In this document: positions 8,055 through 15,913 of the stretch, in pieces
How the letters are laid out: every line of letters starts with the position of its first letter
Numbering within the stretch: position 1 is the first letter of the stretch
Assembly: GCA_947495165.1 (NCBI GenBank)
Contig: CANLXM010000002.1
Location: 372,001 to 436,000, forward strand
Origin: an uncultured Cellulomonadaceae bacterium
GTDB lineage: Bacteria > Actinomycetota > Actinomycetes > Actinomycetales > Cellulomonadaceae
Length of the DNA stretch: 64,000 bases
Reading direction: 5' to 3'
Notes under the pieces: generated by a model
What the model saw: only the letters and a program-made list of their open reading frames with translations
Databases searched by the model: none
What the model was told of the DNA's origin: nothing
Translations under genes and position numbers: made by a program

Positions 8055-8947
8055 GCGCGCGCCACTACCTGATGTGCCGTCCCGAGCACTTCACCGTGAC
8101 CTACGAGATCAACCCGTGGATGGACGTCTCCAAGCCCGTCGACGTCGCCACGGCGGTCGCCCAGTGGGAGCGCCTGCGGGACACGTTCCTGGATATGGGC
8201 CACACGGTCGAGCTGATCGACCCGTTGCCGGGCCTGCCCGACATGGTCTACGCGGCCAACGGGGCGACGATCGTCGACGGCGTCGTCTACGGCGCGCTGT
8301 TCACCCACCCCGAGCGTGCGGCCGAGGGCCCCGCGTACCTGCGGTGGTTCGCCGAGCGTGGGTACCAGACGCACGCCGCCGAGCACGTCAACGAAGGCGA
8401 GGGCGACATCCTCACCGTCGGCGACCTGAACCTCGCCGGGACCGGCTTCCGCACCGAGCGCACCGCGCATGCCGAGGCCGCCGCGCTGTGGGGCCGCGAG
8501 GTCGTCAGCCTCGAGCTGGTGGACCCCCGCTTCTACCACCTCGACACGGCCCTCACGGTGCTGCGGGGCTCCGACGGCTCGGCGCAGACGGACATCGCCT
8601 ACTTCCCGCCCGCGTTCTCCGACGAGGCGCGCGAACAGCTCGAGGCGCTGTTCCCCGACGCGCTCCTCGTCGGTGAGGCCGACGCCGAGGTGCTCGGGAT
8701 GAATGCCGTGTCCGACGGCGAGCACGTCGTGCTCAACCCGAACGCCACGACCTACGCGGACCAGCTGCGCGAACGCGGCTACGAGCCCGTCCCTGTGGAC
8801 ACCTCCGAGCTGCTCTTCGGCGGAGGTGGCGCGAAGTGCTGCACCCTCGAGCTGCGGGGCGAACCGTCGTCGACGGGCGCCGCCAGCACGGGGGGGACGG
8901 ACGCCGCGTCGACCGACGCCCTGTCGACGGGGACCGCCAGCCGCTAG
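8051..8947 (+). CDS. ddaH: dimethylarginine dimethylaminohydrolase (dimethylargininase)
   Basis: 298 residues. It belongs to the guanidine-modifying (pentein) fold: N-terminal MCRPEHFTVTYEINPWMD, substrate-binding GEGDILTVGD, catalytic His in FYHLDTALTVL (~163) and nucleophilic Cys in GGAKCCTLEL (~263). The enzyme hydrolyses methylated arginine to citrulline plus methylamine or dimethylamine in the cytoplasm. The GTG start overlaps the previous stop by four bases. The last ~30 residues (Ser/Thr/Ala/Gly-rich, STGAASTGGTDAASTDALST) form a disordered tail beyond the catalytic Cys motif that typical family members lack. An ornithine-forming amidinotransferase-like role is less likely given the motif set. 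Confidence 0.85.
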   Translation: MSARHYLMCRPEHFTVTYEINPWMDVSKPVDVATAVAQWERLRDTFLDMGHTVELIDPLPGLPDMVYAANGATIVDGVVYGALFTHPERAAEGPAYLRWFAERGYQTHAAEHVNEGEGDILTVGDLNLAGTGFRTERTAHAEAAALWGREVVSLELVDPRFYHLDTALTVLRGSDGSAQTDIAYFPPAFSDEAREQLEALFPDALLVGEADAEVLGMNAVSDGEHVVLNPNATTYADQLRERGYEPVPVDTSELLFGGGGAKCCTLELRGEPSSTGAASTGGTDAASTDALSTGTASR

Positions 8948-8957
8948 CCTGTGCCGC

Positions 8958-9368
8958 ATGCTCCTCGATGACCGGCCCCCGTCACCGGTGGTCTCCGCGG
9001 CCGTCCGGCGCTGGGCGCAGGTGGGGTGGTTCGTCCTCGCGATCGGGGTGCCGGGCCTGGTCTGGGTGATGTTCGAGGTCGATCTGTCCTACGCGTTCGT
9101 CGTCGCCACGGCGGGCCTGCACGAGGTCCGTGACGGCCTGCACCGGCGATGGCGCGACGTCGTGCTCGTGGTCCGGCCGGTGCTCACGACCGCGGCCCTG
9201 TGGGCGGGCGGGCTCGTGGTCGGCCGCGTCCTGGGCATCGGCTGGGTGGACCGTCCCACCGGTGTCGTCGGCATCGCGATCGTCGCCGAGGCTGCCCTCG
9301 TCGCGGTGGTGTGGCGGCGCCACCGCCTGGCCCGCGACGTCGCGCGCCGCGGCGACGTCGCGTCCTGA
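8958..9368 (+). CDS. small integral membrane protein, unknown function
   Basis: 136 residues with about four hydrophobic segments (VGWFVLAIGVPGLVWVMFEV, VVLVVRPVLTTAALWAGGL and VGIAIVAEAALVAVVW among them) and a basic C-terminus. GC at third codon positions is very high across the whole frame, which argues that this strand is truly coding. It follows the dimethylargininase by ten bases. Almost all of it lies opposite the tail of a minus-strand frame (see that entry). No family is recognised. Confidence 0.6.
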   Translation: MLLDDRPPSPVVSAAVRRWAQVGWFVLAIGVPGLVWVMFEVDLSYAFVVATAGLHEVRDGLHRRWRDVVLVVRPVLTTAALWAGGLVVGRVLGIGWVDRPTGVVGIAIVAEAALVAVVWRRHRLARDVARRGDVAS

Positions 9369-10004
9369 GCCGCGCGGCGGCTTCCCCTCCGCGAGCGTCT
9401 CGACGACGGCGTCGCTCAGGGCCGTGAGCGGCCCGGCGAGCGCCACGAGCGAGGACCGCAGCACGAGGTGGTAGGTCCGCGCGCGGCCCGCCACCCAGTA
9501 CTCGACCGTGACGGCGGTGCCGTCCGTCTCTCGCACCGTGCGCAACGCCGGGCCGGCGGGCAGCTGCGCGATCTCGCCGCCGTCCAGGCGCTCGGCGAGC
9601 TGGACGAGGGCGGCGCGGCGCGACTGTCCGGGGTGGCCCAGGCCGGGCAGCACGTGTACGAGCAGCGTCGCGTCCACGGGGGCGCCGGCGACGGTCGCGG
9701 TGGAGACGGCGAGCAGGCGGCCCCCGCCGCCGCGGGCCTGACGCGCCGCGCGCAGCAGATCACCCCGGACCCGCCGTCGCAGCGTGGCGTCTGCGCCGGA
9801 GCCGAGCTGGACCGCCTCGAGGCTCGTCACGGCCCGCGCCGCCCCCGCAGCGTCGGCCACGGGGATCGCGGCCCACCCGGCCGGCAGGCACAGCGACCAC
9901 GACCCGTCCGCCTCGCGGCTGCGCCACCGGTGGGCAGGCGGCCCCGTGCGTGTGCCTCGGCCCCTCGCGCTAGCGCTCGCGCTCGCCGCCCGCCGGGCCG
10001 TCAC
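8982..10004 (-). CDS. uncharacterised protein of the T7SS-like gene set; 3' end overlaps an opposite gene
   Basis: 340 residues if the first stop is used. The GTG start overlaps the stop of the T7SS-signal protein gene (GTGA), which shows coupling. The first ~210 residues look like a folded alpha/beta domain (WSLCLPAGWAAIPVADAAGA, VDATLLVHVLPGLGHPGQS, VEYWVAGRARTYHLVLRSSL), reminiscent of small partner proteins found beside ESX substrates. Beyond ~212 the frame turns into His/Asp/Arg-rich low-complexity sequence that is antisense to the membrane-protein gene. Its third codon positions there coincide with the first positions of that gene. The natural stop may have been lost by a frameshift, or the tail may be translated. 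Function unknown. Confidence 0.5.
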   Translation of the reverse strand: MTARRAASASASARGRGTRTGPPAHRWRSREADGSWSLCLPAGWAAIPVADAAGAARAVTSLEAVQLGSGADATLRRRVRGDLLRAARQARGGGGRLLAVSTATVAGAPVDATLLVHVLPGLGHPGQSRRAALVQLAERLDGGEIAQLPAGPALRTVRETDGTAVTVEYWVAGRARTYHLVLRSSLVALAGPLTALSDAVVETLAEGKPPRGSGRDVAAARDVAGQAVAPPHHRDEGSLGDDRDADDTGGTVHPADAQDAADHEPARPQGRGREHRPDHEHDVAPSPVQAVTDLVQARRGDDERVGQIDLEHHPDQARHPDREDEPPHLRPAPDGRGDHR

Positions 10005-11347
10005 CGCCGGGCCAGCCCGTACGCGGTGACCGGAACCTGCGGCACCGTGGTCGCCGTCGACACGGCCTGGAGCCGAGCGGCCCGCTCGAAGGCGCGCAGC
10101 TGCGGCTGGACTGCTGCGGCGAGGTCGGGCTCGCGCTTCGCCGTGTAGCTCAGGGCCCGGTACATGCGCGCGGAGTCGACGTCGACGCCCGCGAGGCGGA
10201 GCCGTCGCGCGGGCAGGTCGAGCTTGAGCAGCATGAGCCTGCGCTCGCCGAGCGCGGCACCCGTGCGGCTCGACACGCCCCGCGCCACCGCGCCCCGGGC
10301 CCCGTGGGTCCGGACCGGAAGCGCACGCCGGAACGCGTCGCCGCCGAACCGTCGGGCCAGTCGGGCTCCCCGGCGGCCCGGCACCTGCCACGGGATGCGA
10401 TGCACCGAGCCCGCCGGACGCGCTGCCGCGCGCCGGGCCGCGGTCTGGATGGTCGGTCTGGTCGTCGCGCGGAACCCGCGGGCGGCCTTGCCCGCCGCAC
10501 GACCGGCGAGCCCGCCGACGACCCCGACGGCGCTCCAGGCGACGTCGCCCCAGGTCTTGCGCCCGTGGCTCTGCAGGACCAGGTCAGAGCCCAGCGCCAC
10601 CGCACCGGTCGCGAGCGCGACGGTGGCGAGCAGCGCGGCGGCCGCCTGCCCGGCGACCGGGAACCAGACGAGCAGCAGGGCAGCGGTTCCAGCGAGGGCC
10701 GAGATCGCCCCGGCCACCGACGAGATCTTCTCCAGGACCGCGAGGCCGACCCGCTCGAACCACGAGTCGCGCACGCCGTCGGCGCGGACCGCGGTGCGGA
10801 TCGCCCCGGCGGCGCGGTCACCGGCCGCCCGCACCACGTCCTGCACCTCGGTCAGCTGACCCCGGAGCATCGCGATCCGCCGTACGGCAGCGTCCCCCCG
10901 GTCGAGGGCCGCGCGGTGCGCCTCGAGCGCCGCGGCGTACGCGGGCGATCCGGGCTCGCCCGCGAGCGCGACCAGCTCGGCTGCGGAGTCCCGCGCCGCG
11001 ACGACCGCCGCCTGCCGGACGTCGTCCTCCGTGCGGGCGTGGACCCGCAGCCGTGCGGCGTCCCCCTGGGCCTGGTCGAGCACCCGGGCGTAGCCGTCGA
11101 GCTCGCGCGCGGCGACCTCGTAGCGCTCCCGGAGAGCGACGACGTCGTCCCACGTCGCTGCCGCGACGTCGGTGACCCGCTCGACCGCGGTCGACTGCCC
11201 CAGCGGGCGGTCCGCGAAGCTCCGCAGGCGCAGGGTCGCGCCGCCGATGTGCTCGACGAGCTCGGCGTACTGCTGCGCCCCCGCGCGCAGTGCCGCCGGG
11301 TCCCCGGGGACCGGGTCCTCGCTCGCGAGCGGCTCCCATGCGCTCAC
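10001..11347 (-). CDS. T7SS-signal-domain protein with hydrophobic central region
   Basis: 448 residues from a GTG that overlaps the stop region of the WXG100-like gene. The N-terminal ~200 residues (WEPLASEDPVPGDPAAL..., then long helices with TWDDVVALRERYEVAAREL) match the putative T7SS secretion-signal/WXG helical module. A hydrophobic Ala/Gly-rich segment (~225-275, LAGTAALLLVWFPVAGQAAAALLATVALATG) follows, then an Arg-rich region and a C-terminal helical part ending TAYGLARR. The overall plan, signal helices plus a central hydrophobic region plus a variable C-terminus, is that of polymorphic T7SS substrates. No toxin motif is recognised in the C-terminus. No T7SS core gene (EccC, EccD) lies in the window. 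Confidence 0.6.
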   Translation of the reverse strand: MSAWEPLASEDPVPGDPAALRAGAQQYAELVEHIGGATLRLRSFADRPLGQSTAVERVTDVAAATWDDVVALRERYEVAARELDGYARVLDQAQGDAARLRVHARTEDDVRQAAVVAARDSAAELVALAGEPGSPAYAAALEAHRAALDRGDAAVRRIAMLRGQLTEVQDVVRAAGDRAAGAIRTAVRADGVRDSWFERVGLAVLEKISSVAGAISALAGTAALLLVWFPVAGQAAAALLATVALATGAVALGSDLVLQSHGRKTWGDVAWSAVGVVGGLAGRAAGKAARGFRATTRPTIQTAARRAAARPAGSVHRIPWQVPGRRGARLARRFGGDAFRRALPVRTHGARGAVARGVSSRTGAALGERRLMLLKLDLPARRLRLAGVDVDSARMYRALSYTAKREPDLAAAVQPQLRAFERAARLQAVSTATTVPQVPVTAYGLARR

Positions 11348-11348
11348 C

Positions 11349-11627
11349 TCACACCGCCTGCGCGAGGTGCACGTCGGCGTCACGGAACGCGACCGCGATC
11401 CCCTCGCACGCCTGCGCGAGGTTCACGACGCCGGCGACCACGTCCTCACGTCGCCGCTGCCAGCACCGGGCCGACTCCTCGAGCTCGCGGGCCAGCCCGT
11501 CGTGCCCGCTCGCGCCGGCCAGCCACGCTGCCGTGCGGTCGCTGCCCTCGAGCTCGCGCGCCACCGCCTGCAGGTCCTGCGCGAGGCGCGCGAGCCGCCC
11601 CGTCGGAACCACGAGCCTGTCCCCCAT
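11349..11627 (-). CDS. WXG100-like small helical protein
   Basis: 92 residues from the ATG preceded by GGGGGCGGC. It is predicted to be almost wholly helical with two helices separated near AWLAGASGHDG, the place where WXG100 proteins carry Trp-X-Gly; here the turn reads W-L-A-G. Size, helical hairpin and position immediately before a T7SS-signal protein suggest the ESAT-6-like partner of that protein. An upstream in-frame ATG would add 13 Gly/Arg-rich residues but lacks a good ribosome-binding site. Confidence 0.55.
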   Translation of the reverse strand: MGDRLVVPTGRLARLAQDLQAVARELEGSDRTAAWLAGASGHDGLARELEESARCWQRRREDVVAGVVNLAQACEGIAVAFRDADVHLAQAV

Positions 11628-11721
11628 GCCGCCCCCGTCGTCCGTGCGACCGCCGGTCGGCCGCACGGACGACGCTAGCCGCGTGCGCGGCAGCGGCGAC
11701 GTTGTCCACAGGGACCGAGCG

Positions 11722-12396
11722 TCAGAGCTCCGCGAGCTCGATCAGTCCTGCGTTGACGGCGATGACGCCGTCAAGGGCCTTCTTCGCCGACGACGCGTAC
11801 TTCTCGGCACGCAGCGCGGACTTCTTGGTCCGCAGGGCGTGCGCGCTGCGGGTCTTCTGCGTCTTCGCCTTCTTGGCCTTCGCGAACGAGGACTTGGCCT
11901 TCTTGGCCTCGAGGGCAGCCGACTTCGCGTACTTCGCGGACTTCTTGGCCAGCACGCGGATCCGCGCGACCTCCTTGTCGACGGCCTCGACGAACGCGAC
12001 GACCTCCGCGTACTCCGGCGAACCGATCGTGAGCTCGGCAGCGGCCTCGGCCAGCAGCTCGTCGGTGTTGGCGGTCCACTCGGTCGCCCAGATGTCGCGG
12101 ACCGCGATCGCGGCCGCGGCGTCCTGCTTGGCGGCGCGGGCGGCGGTGGTCGCGCGGCCGTACCACGCCTTCGCCTGCGCGACCGTGGCGCGCGCCTTCT
12201 TGGTGGCCTTGCTCTTCTTGGTCGACTTTGCCTTCGCCGCCTTCGCCGGCTTCTCCTTGGCGACGGCGACGGAGCCCGCCGTGGCGACGGTGGCGGTGGG
12301 CGCAGCGGCGGCGGGGGCGACAGCGCCGCCTGCGACGAGTGCGGTGGCGAGCAGCGTGCCTGCGACGGCGTTCGCCGTCCGGGTGCGGAGCGACAT
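11722..12396 (-). CDS. secreted Lys/Ala-rich helical protein under a flagellar-type promoter
   Basis: 224 residues. The start is the ATG preceded by AGGAAG and begins a Sec signal peptide (MSLRTRTANAVAGTLLATALV, cleavage near APAAAA). The mature protein begins with a Lys/Ala/Thr basic stretch resembling histone H1 tails (~45-70), then a mixed helical domain (AWYGRATTAARAAKQDAAAA through EVVAFVEAVDKEVARIRVL), then a second Lys-rich helix (AKKSAKYAKSAALEAKKAKS) to the end. I know no family. A GCCGATAA element with an upstream TCAA lies 68 bases before the start, so co-regulation with flagella is likely. Possible roles are a wall-binding, polymer-binding or adhesion-related protein; this is inference only. 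Confidence 0.6.
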   Translation of the reverse strand: MSLRTRTANAVAGTLLATALVAGGAVAPAAAAPTATVATAGSVAVAKEKPAKAAKAKSTKKSKATKKARATVAQAKAWYGRATTAARAAKQDAAAAIAVRDIWATEWTANTDELLAEAAAELTIGSPEYAEVVAFVEAVDKEVARIRVLAKKSAKYAKSAALEAKKAKSSFAKAKKAKTQKTRSAHALRTKKSALRAEKYASSAKKALDGVIAVNAGLIELAEL

Positions 12397-12464
12397 GGGC
12401 GGTGCTTCCTTCAAGAGTCGCGCGGGCAGGGCCCGGCCGGCGCGTGAGTGCACCGTCACCCGTG

Positions 12465-12492
12465 TTATCGGCCGGCGCGGGTGCCGTCTTGA
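12465..12492 (-). promoter_or_regulatory. sigma-28 (FliA/SigD)-type promoter before the Lys/Ala-rich secreted protein gene
   Basis: On the minus strand TCAA (12492-12489), a 16-base spacer and GCCGATAA (12472-12465) match the flagellar sigma consensus TAAA-N15-GCCGATAA. The -10 is perfect. The start codon is 68 bases downstream. Confidence 0.6.
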
Positions 12493-12514
12493 GGGGTCTG
12501 CGGGCCGAGCGTCG

Positions 12515-13483
12515 TCAGTGCTCGGGGTCGCCCTCGACCGAGCGCTTGGTCACCACCATGACCGGGCACTTCGCGTGGTGCAGCACCGCCTGGCTCGTCG
12601 AGCCCAGCAGCAGGCCGGCGAACCCGCCGCGCCCGCGCGAGCCGACGACGACGAGGTCGCTCGCCGTCGAGAACTCCGTCAGCAGCTCGGCGCCCGTGCC
12701 GTCCAGCACGATGCGCCGGACCTCGCGTCCGGGGAAGTCCGCCTGGACGCGGTCGACGATCACCTTGAGCCCCTCGGCGACGTCGGCCAGCACGGCCTCG
12801 TGGTCGACGGCAGCTGGGAGCCAGGCGAGCATCCCGACGCTCGAGCCGACGGGCACACCAGCGACGGCGACGAGCTCGCAGTCCCAGACGTCCGCCTGGG
12901 CGAGGGCAGCGCGCAGGGCGAGCTCCGCCGTCGGCGACCCGTCGACGCCCACGACGATCCGGCGGATCGGCATGAGCGGGCGGTCGTTGACAGGGCTGAG
13001 GCCGCTCATGGTGACGACCGACGACGGGCCCACGCGCTCGCCGTCGGCGCCCAGGAAGGGCACAACCACGGTGGGGCAGTACGCGTGCGCGGGCAGGGCG
13101 GAGGACACCGTGCCCAGCAGACGCCCGGTGAAGCCACCCTGGCAGCTCGTGCCGACGACGACGAGGCGGAACTCCTTCGACATGTCCACGAGCACGCCGG
13201 CCGGGTCGCCGGCCGTCACGGCGGTCGTCGCGGTCACGCCGGCGCTCGTGGCCCGCTGGTGCGCCTCCTCGAGGACCGCCTTGGCCCCCTCGAGCACGGC
13301 GGTGTCGTCGAGTGCGGCATACCCGCCGTCGAGGCTCGCGGCGGTGAACGACGGCATCGAGTACGCACAGACGATGTGCAGGTCCCAGCCCAGGCGGGCG
13401 GCCTCGGCGACCGCCCAGTCGAGGGCGTGCATGCTCGGGTCGGACCCGTCCACACCCACCAGTACGACGTCGCGTGCAGTCAT
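12515..13483 (-). CDS. tandem universal stress protein (two UspA domains)
   Basis: 322 residues made of two UspA domains (~1-150 and ~155-322). Each has the ATP-binding signature: VVVGTSCQGGFTGRLLGTVS in the first and VVVGSRGRGGFAGLLLGSTS in the second, each followed by a CP-[TV]-[VM]-VV strand. N-terminal VGVDGSDPSMHALDW and internal VVGVDGSPTAELALRAAL mark the starts of the repeats. Such ATP-binding tandem Usp proteins in actinobacteria act in hypoxia, stationary phase or redox stress. It is a single-gene unit followed by the secreted Lys/Ala-rich gene on the same strand. Confidence 0.92.
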   Translation of the reverse strand: MTARDVVLVGVDGSDPSMHALDWAVAEAARLGWDLHIVCAYSMPSFTAASLDGGYAALDDTAVLEGAKAVLEEAHQRATSAGVTATTAVTAGDPAGVLVDMSKEFRLVVVGTSCQGGFTGRLLGTVSSALPAHAYCPTVVVPFLGADGERVGPSSVVTMSGLSPVNDRPLMPIRRIVVGVDGSPTAELALRAALAQADVWDCELVAVAGVPVGSSVGMLAWLPAAVDHEAVLADVAEGLKVIVDRVQADFPGREVRRIVLDGTGAELLTEFSTASDLVVVGSRGRGGFAGLLLGSTSQAVLHHAKCPVMVVTKRSVEGDPEH

Positions 13484-13578
13484 GGCGTCTTCCTCTCACC
13501 GGGGTTGGGCGCTTCGGTGCTGACCCAAGCCTTGAAGGAGACTTTACTCTTTCGACGCCGTCAGCGGCCAAACGTGGA

Positions 13579-13610
13579 GCGGCCTCCCCCGCCGCAGCGA
13601 GGGAGGCCGC
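13579..13610 (-). terminator. terminator hairpin of the metalloprotease gene
   Basis: A perfect 10-bp GC stem (13579-13588 with 13601-13610, GCGGCCTCCC/GGGAGGCCGC) with a 12-base loop lies just after the stop of the minus-strand metalloprotease gene. No T-run. Confidence 0.7.
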
Positions 13611-13628
13611 ACCTGCGGGCAGCGCAGG

Positions 13629-15683
13629 TCAGCGCAGGCGCTTGCCCGTCGAGTACGAACCCTTGACGAGGTTCGTCTTGGCGGCGCCCGACGGGGCGTA
13701 CACGACGCGGACCACACCCTTGGGCAGGCGCGTGGTGCGCACCGTCGCGGTCCAGGACCCCTTGCGCTTCTTGAGCTTGACGGCCTTGGACACGGTCTTC
13801 GAGCCGACCTTGACCTTGACCTTGCCGCTCGCGGCGGTCGTCGACGTGCCGCTCACGCGCACCGTCAGCGTGGCCTTCTTGCCCCGCTTGAGGTTCTTCG
13901 CCTTGAGGAGCTTCACGCGCGGCTTTGCCTTGGCCACGGTGACCGCGCGAGACCCCTTCGAGGCGGCGGTGGTCGCGGTCCCCGCGAACGTCGCCGTCAC
14001 CGCGTGGCGGCCCGCGCGGAGGTTGGCCGGCAGGGTGAAGCGCGCCGTGCCGTCCGCCCGCAGCTCGGCGGAGCCGAGGTTCGTGGCCCCCACCTTCGCC
14101 GACACGACGCCGCCCATCGGGCTGGCGCCCTTGACGGTGACCGTGACCTGCGACTTCTTCCCGTGGGTGGCCCTGACCGCCGCGACCGTGGTCGAGGTCG
14201 ACCGCGTCCCGCTCACCTTGACCGAGGCCGTGCCCCCGCCGATCGCCGGAACGGTCACGGTGCGCTTGCCGTCCAGGGTCTTGACGGACATCCCGGGCTT
14301 GAGCGTGGAGTGCCAGCGGCCCCCGCTGAACGTGCCGAGCGTCTCGACGTCGAGGCCCGCCCAGTACTTCACGGCGTAGACACGGACGCCGGCCGTGGGG
14401 TCCGCCTCCACCCACTCGAACGCGTTCGGCAGCGCGTACAGCGTGCTGGCGTCGCGGCCGGTCCCGGCCCGGTACTCGACGTAGTAGAGGGTGCCCTCGG
14501 TGTCGGTGAACGCCAGGGCGCGCTGCCCGGAGGTGGCCGTGACCGGCGCGAGCTTCGTGGTGCCGCCCGGCGTGCCGCGCGTCGTGCTCGCCGCAGCGGT
14601 GACGCTCAGTGCGTCGCCGTAGGCGGCGTCGAGCGCGGGCGGGTCGAAGAACCCGCCGTCCGGCCGCGCCCACGTGAAGCCCTGGACGCTGTGCACGCCG
14701 TGGTACTCGAGGGGGGCCCCGTCGAGGACGAGGTTGGAGTGACCGAGCCCGAAGTTGTGGCCCATCTCGTGCGCCATGGTGAGCGTGTCGTCGTAGACGA
14801 ACATCATCTGCCCGCCCGAGGCGAGGTCGGAGTGGATCCGGGCGAAGCCGGTCCACTGGATGCCCAGGTCCGCACAGCCGGTCGGGAGCATGACGACGAG
14901 GTGCGTGGCGTTCGTCGCGGTGAACCGAAGCTTCGGGTAGTACTTCGCGCTGACGTCGGCCCAGAGCTTCTCCATGCCGGCCGTCGTGCTGACGGCGCTG
15001 CACACGTCGCGGGTGGTGTGGGTGACCGTCTGCTTCACGGCCATCCCGGCCATGCGCCCGCCGGTCTCGCGCTTCCAGTAGCCGGCGCCCCGACCGATGG
15101 CCTCCTTGGCGGCGGCCGCCGTGACCTCACCGGTCGCGCGCTTGTCGTCGACGAGGACGACGTACGCTGCGTGGGTCTTCTTCACCGCGAGTGCTGCCGC
15201 GCTGCCCGCAGCGGTGTCGCCCGCCGCGTCGCTCGGCACGAGGCTCTCCCCGACCTCGACGGCCTCCCCGTCGACGACGACGGCGTCCAGCGCACGCACC
15301 TCGCCGAGACCCGAGAGCGCCTCGGCGACGTCCTGCGTGGCCGAGCCGTCGGTCAGCGCGTCCGGGGCGACCTCGACGAGGTCGTCCTGCGCCGCTGCTG
15401 GCACCTGGACGACCACCTCGACCTCGGCGCCCGAGGCAGCGGTGCCGAGCTCGTCCGGCAGCGCGCGCGGGTCGAGCACGACGATCGACCCGTCCTCGGT
15501 GCGCACGGAGACGGCGAGCGCCTCACCCTCGCTGCCGAGGTTCCCCGAGGCGAGCAGCAGCTCGCCCTCGAGCGTCGCGCGGGTGGCGGTCGGCGGCGCG
15601 GGCCGCTCGGCGGCTCCGGCCGGGACGGCGACGAAGGTCAGTGTCGCCGCGCAGACGGCGGCGATCCCCCTGGTGATGTACAT
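13629..15683 (-). CDS. secreted metzincin-type zinc metalloprotease with C-terminal Ig-like repeats
   Basis: 684 residues from the ATG that opens the signal peptide (MYITRGIAAVCAATLTFVAV, cleavage near AGAAERP). A propeptide-like region with Asp/Glu/Val-rich strands precedes a catalytic domain carrying AHEMGHNFGLGHSN at ~304-317, an HExxHxxGxxH metzincin zinc site. The paired CSAVST and PTGCADLG Cys residues may form a disulphide. From ~480 onward there are at least two Ig-like (Big_3-type) beta domains rich in Lys/Thr/Val (VRATHGKKSQVTVTVKG, LKRGKKATLTVRVSG) that likely bind the wall or a polymer. The domain order resembles secreted gametolysin/M11-like peptidases. It is a single-gene unit bounded by its own terminator. 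Confidence 0.85.
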   Translation of the reverse strand: MYITRGIAAVCAATLTFVAVPAGAAERPAPPTATRATLEGELLLASGNLGSEGEALAVSVRTEDGSIVVLDPRALPDELGTAASGAEVEVVVQVPAAAQDDLVEVAPDALTDGSATQDVAEALSGLGEVRALDAVVVDGEAVEVGESLVPSDAAGDTAAGSAAALAVKKTHAAYVVLVDDKRATGEVTAAAAKEAIGRGAGYWKRETGGRMAGMAVKQTVTHTTRDVCSAVSTTAGMEKLWADVSAKYYPKLRFTATNATHLVVMLPTGCADLGIQWTGFARIHSDLASGGQMMFVYDDTLTMAHEMGHNFGLGHSNLVLDGAPLEYHGVHSVQGFTWARPDGGFFDPPALDAAYGDALSVTAAASTTRGTPGGTTKLAPVTATSGQRALAFTDTEGTLYYVEYRAGTGRDASTLYALPNAFEWVEADPTAGVRVYAVKYWAGLDVETLGTFSGGRWHSTLKPGMSVKTLDGKRTVTVPAIGGGTASVKVSGTRSTSTTVAAVRATHGKKSQVTVTVKGASPMGGVVSAKVGATNLGSAELRADGTARFTLPANLRAGRHAVTATFAGTATTAASKGSRAVTVAKAKPRVKLLKAKNLKRGKKATLTVRVSGTSTTAASGKVKVKVGSKTVSKAVKLKKRKGSWTATVRTTRLPKGVVRVVYAPSGAAKTNLVKGSYSTGKRLR

Positions 15684-15846
15684 GATCGTCCTCGGGGGGC
15701 ACGGCGTCGCAAGACGCATCCGCTCCTGGTGTCAGTCCCCCCGCGGGCGCCAGGCTGGGTCGCTCGACCCGCGCTGAATCTAGCGCGCGCGACGGCACGG
15801 GGAGCCCACGTGTCCATGGAGGCTCTGTGAAGGTTCGGCGAACGCA

Positions 15847-15880
15847 CGAGGCCCCGACCGCCGATGCGGTCAGGGCCTCG
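15847..15880 (-). terminator. terminator hairpin of the NlpC/P60 gene
   Basis: A 15-bp stem (15847-15861 with 15866-15880) with a 4-base loop. The single non-Watson-Crick position is a G-U pair in the minus-strand transcript, which points to the NlpC/P60 gene as the terminated unit. It lies 34 bases after that gene's stop. Confidence 0.8.
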
Positions 15881-15913
15881 CGGTGCAGAGGTACGGAGCG
15901 TGCGCCGGGCGTG

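Noticed and set aside
10304..13666. Long plus-strand open frames opposite the T7SS-like, Lys/Ala-rich and Usp genes
   Set aside because: No domain, His/Arg-rich composition and third-position bias of the opposite strand; shadows of real genes.
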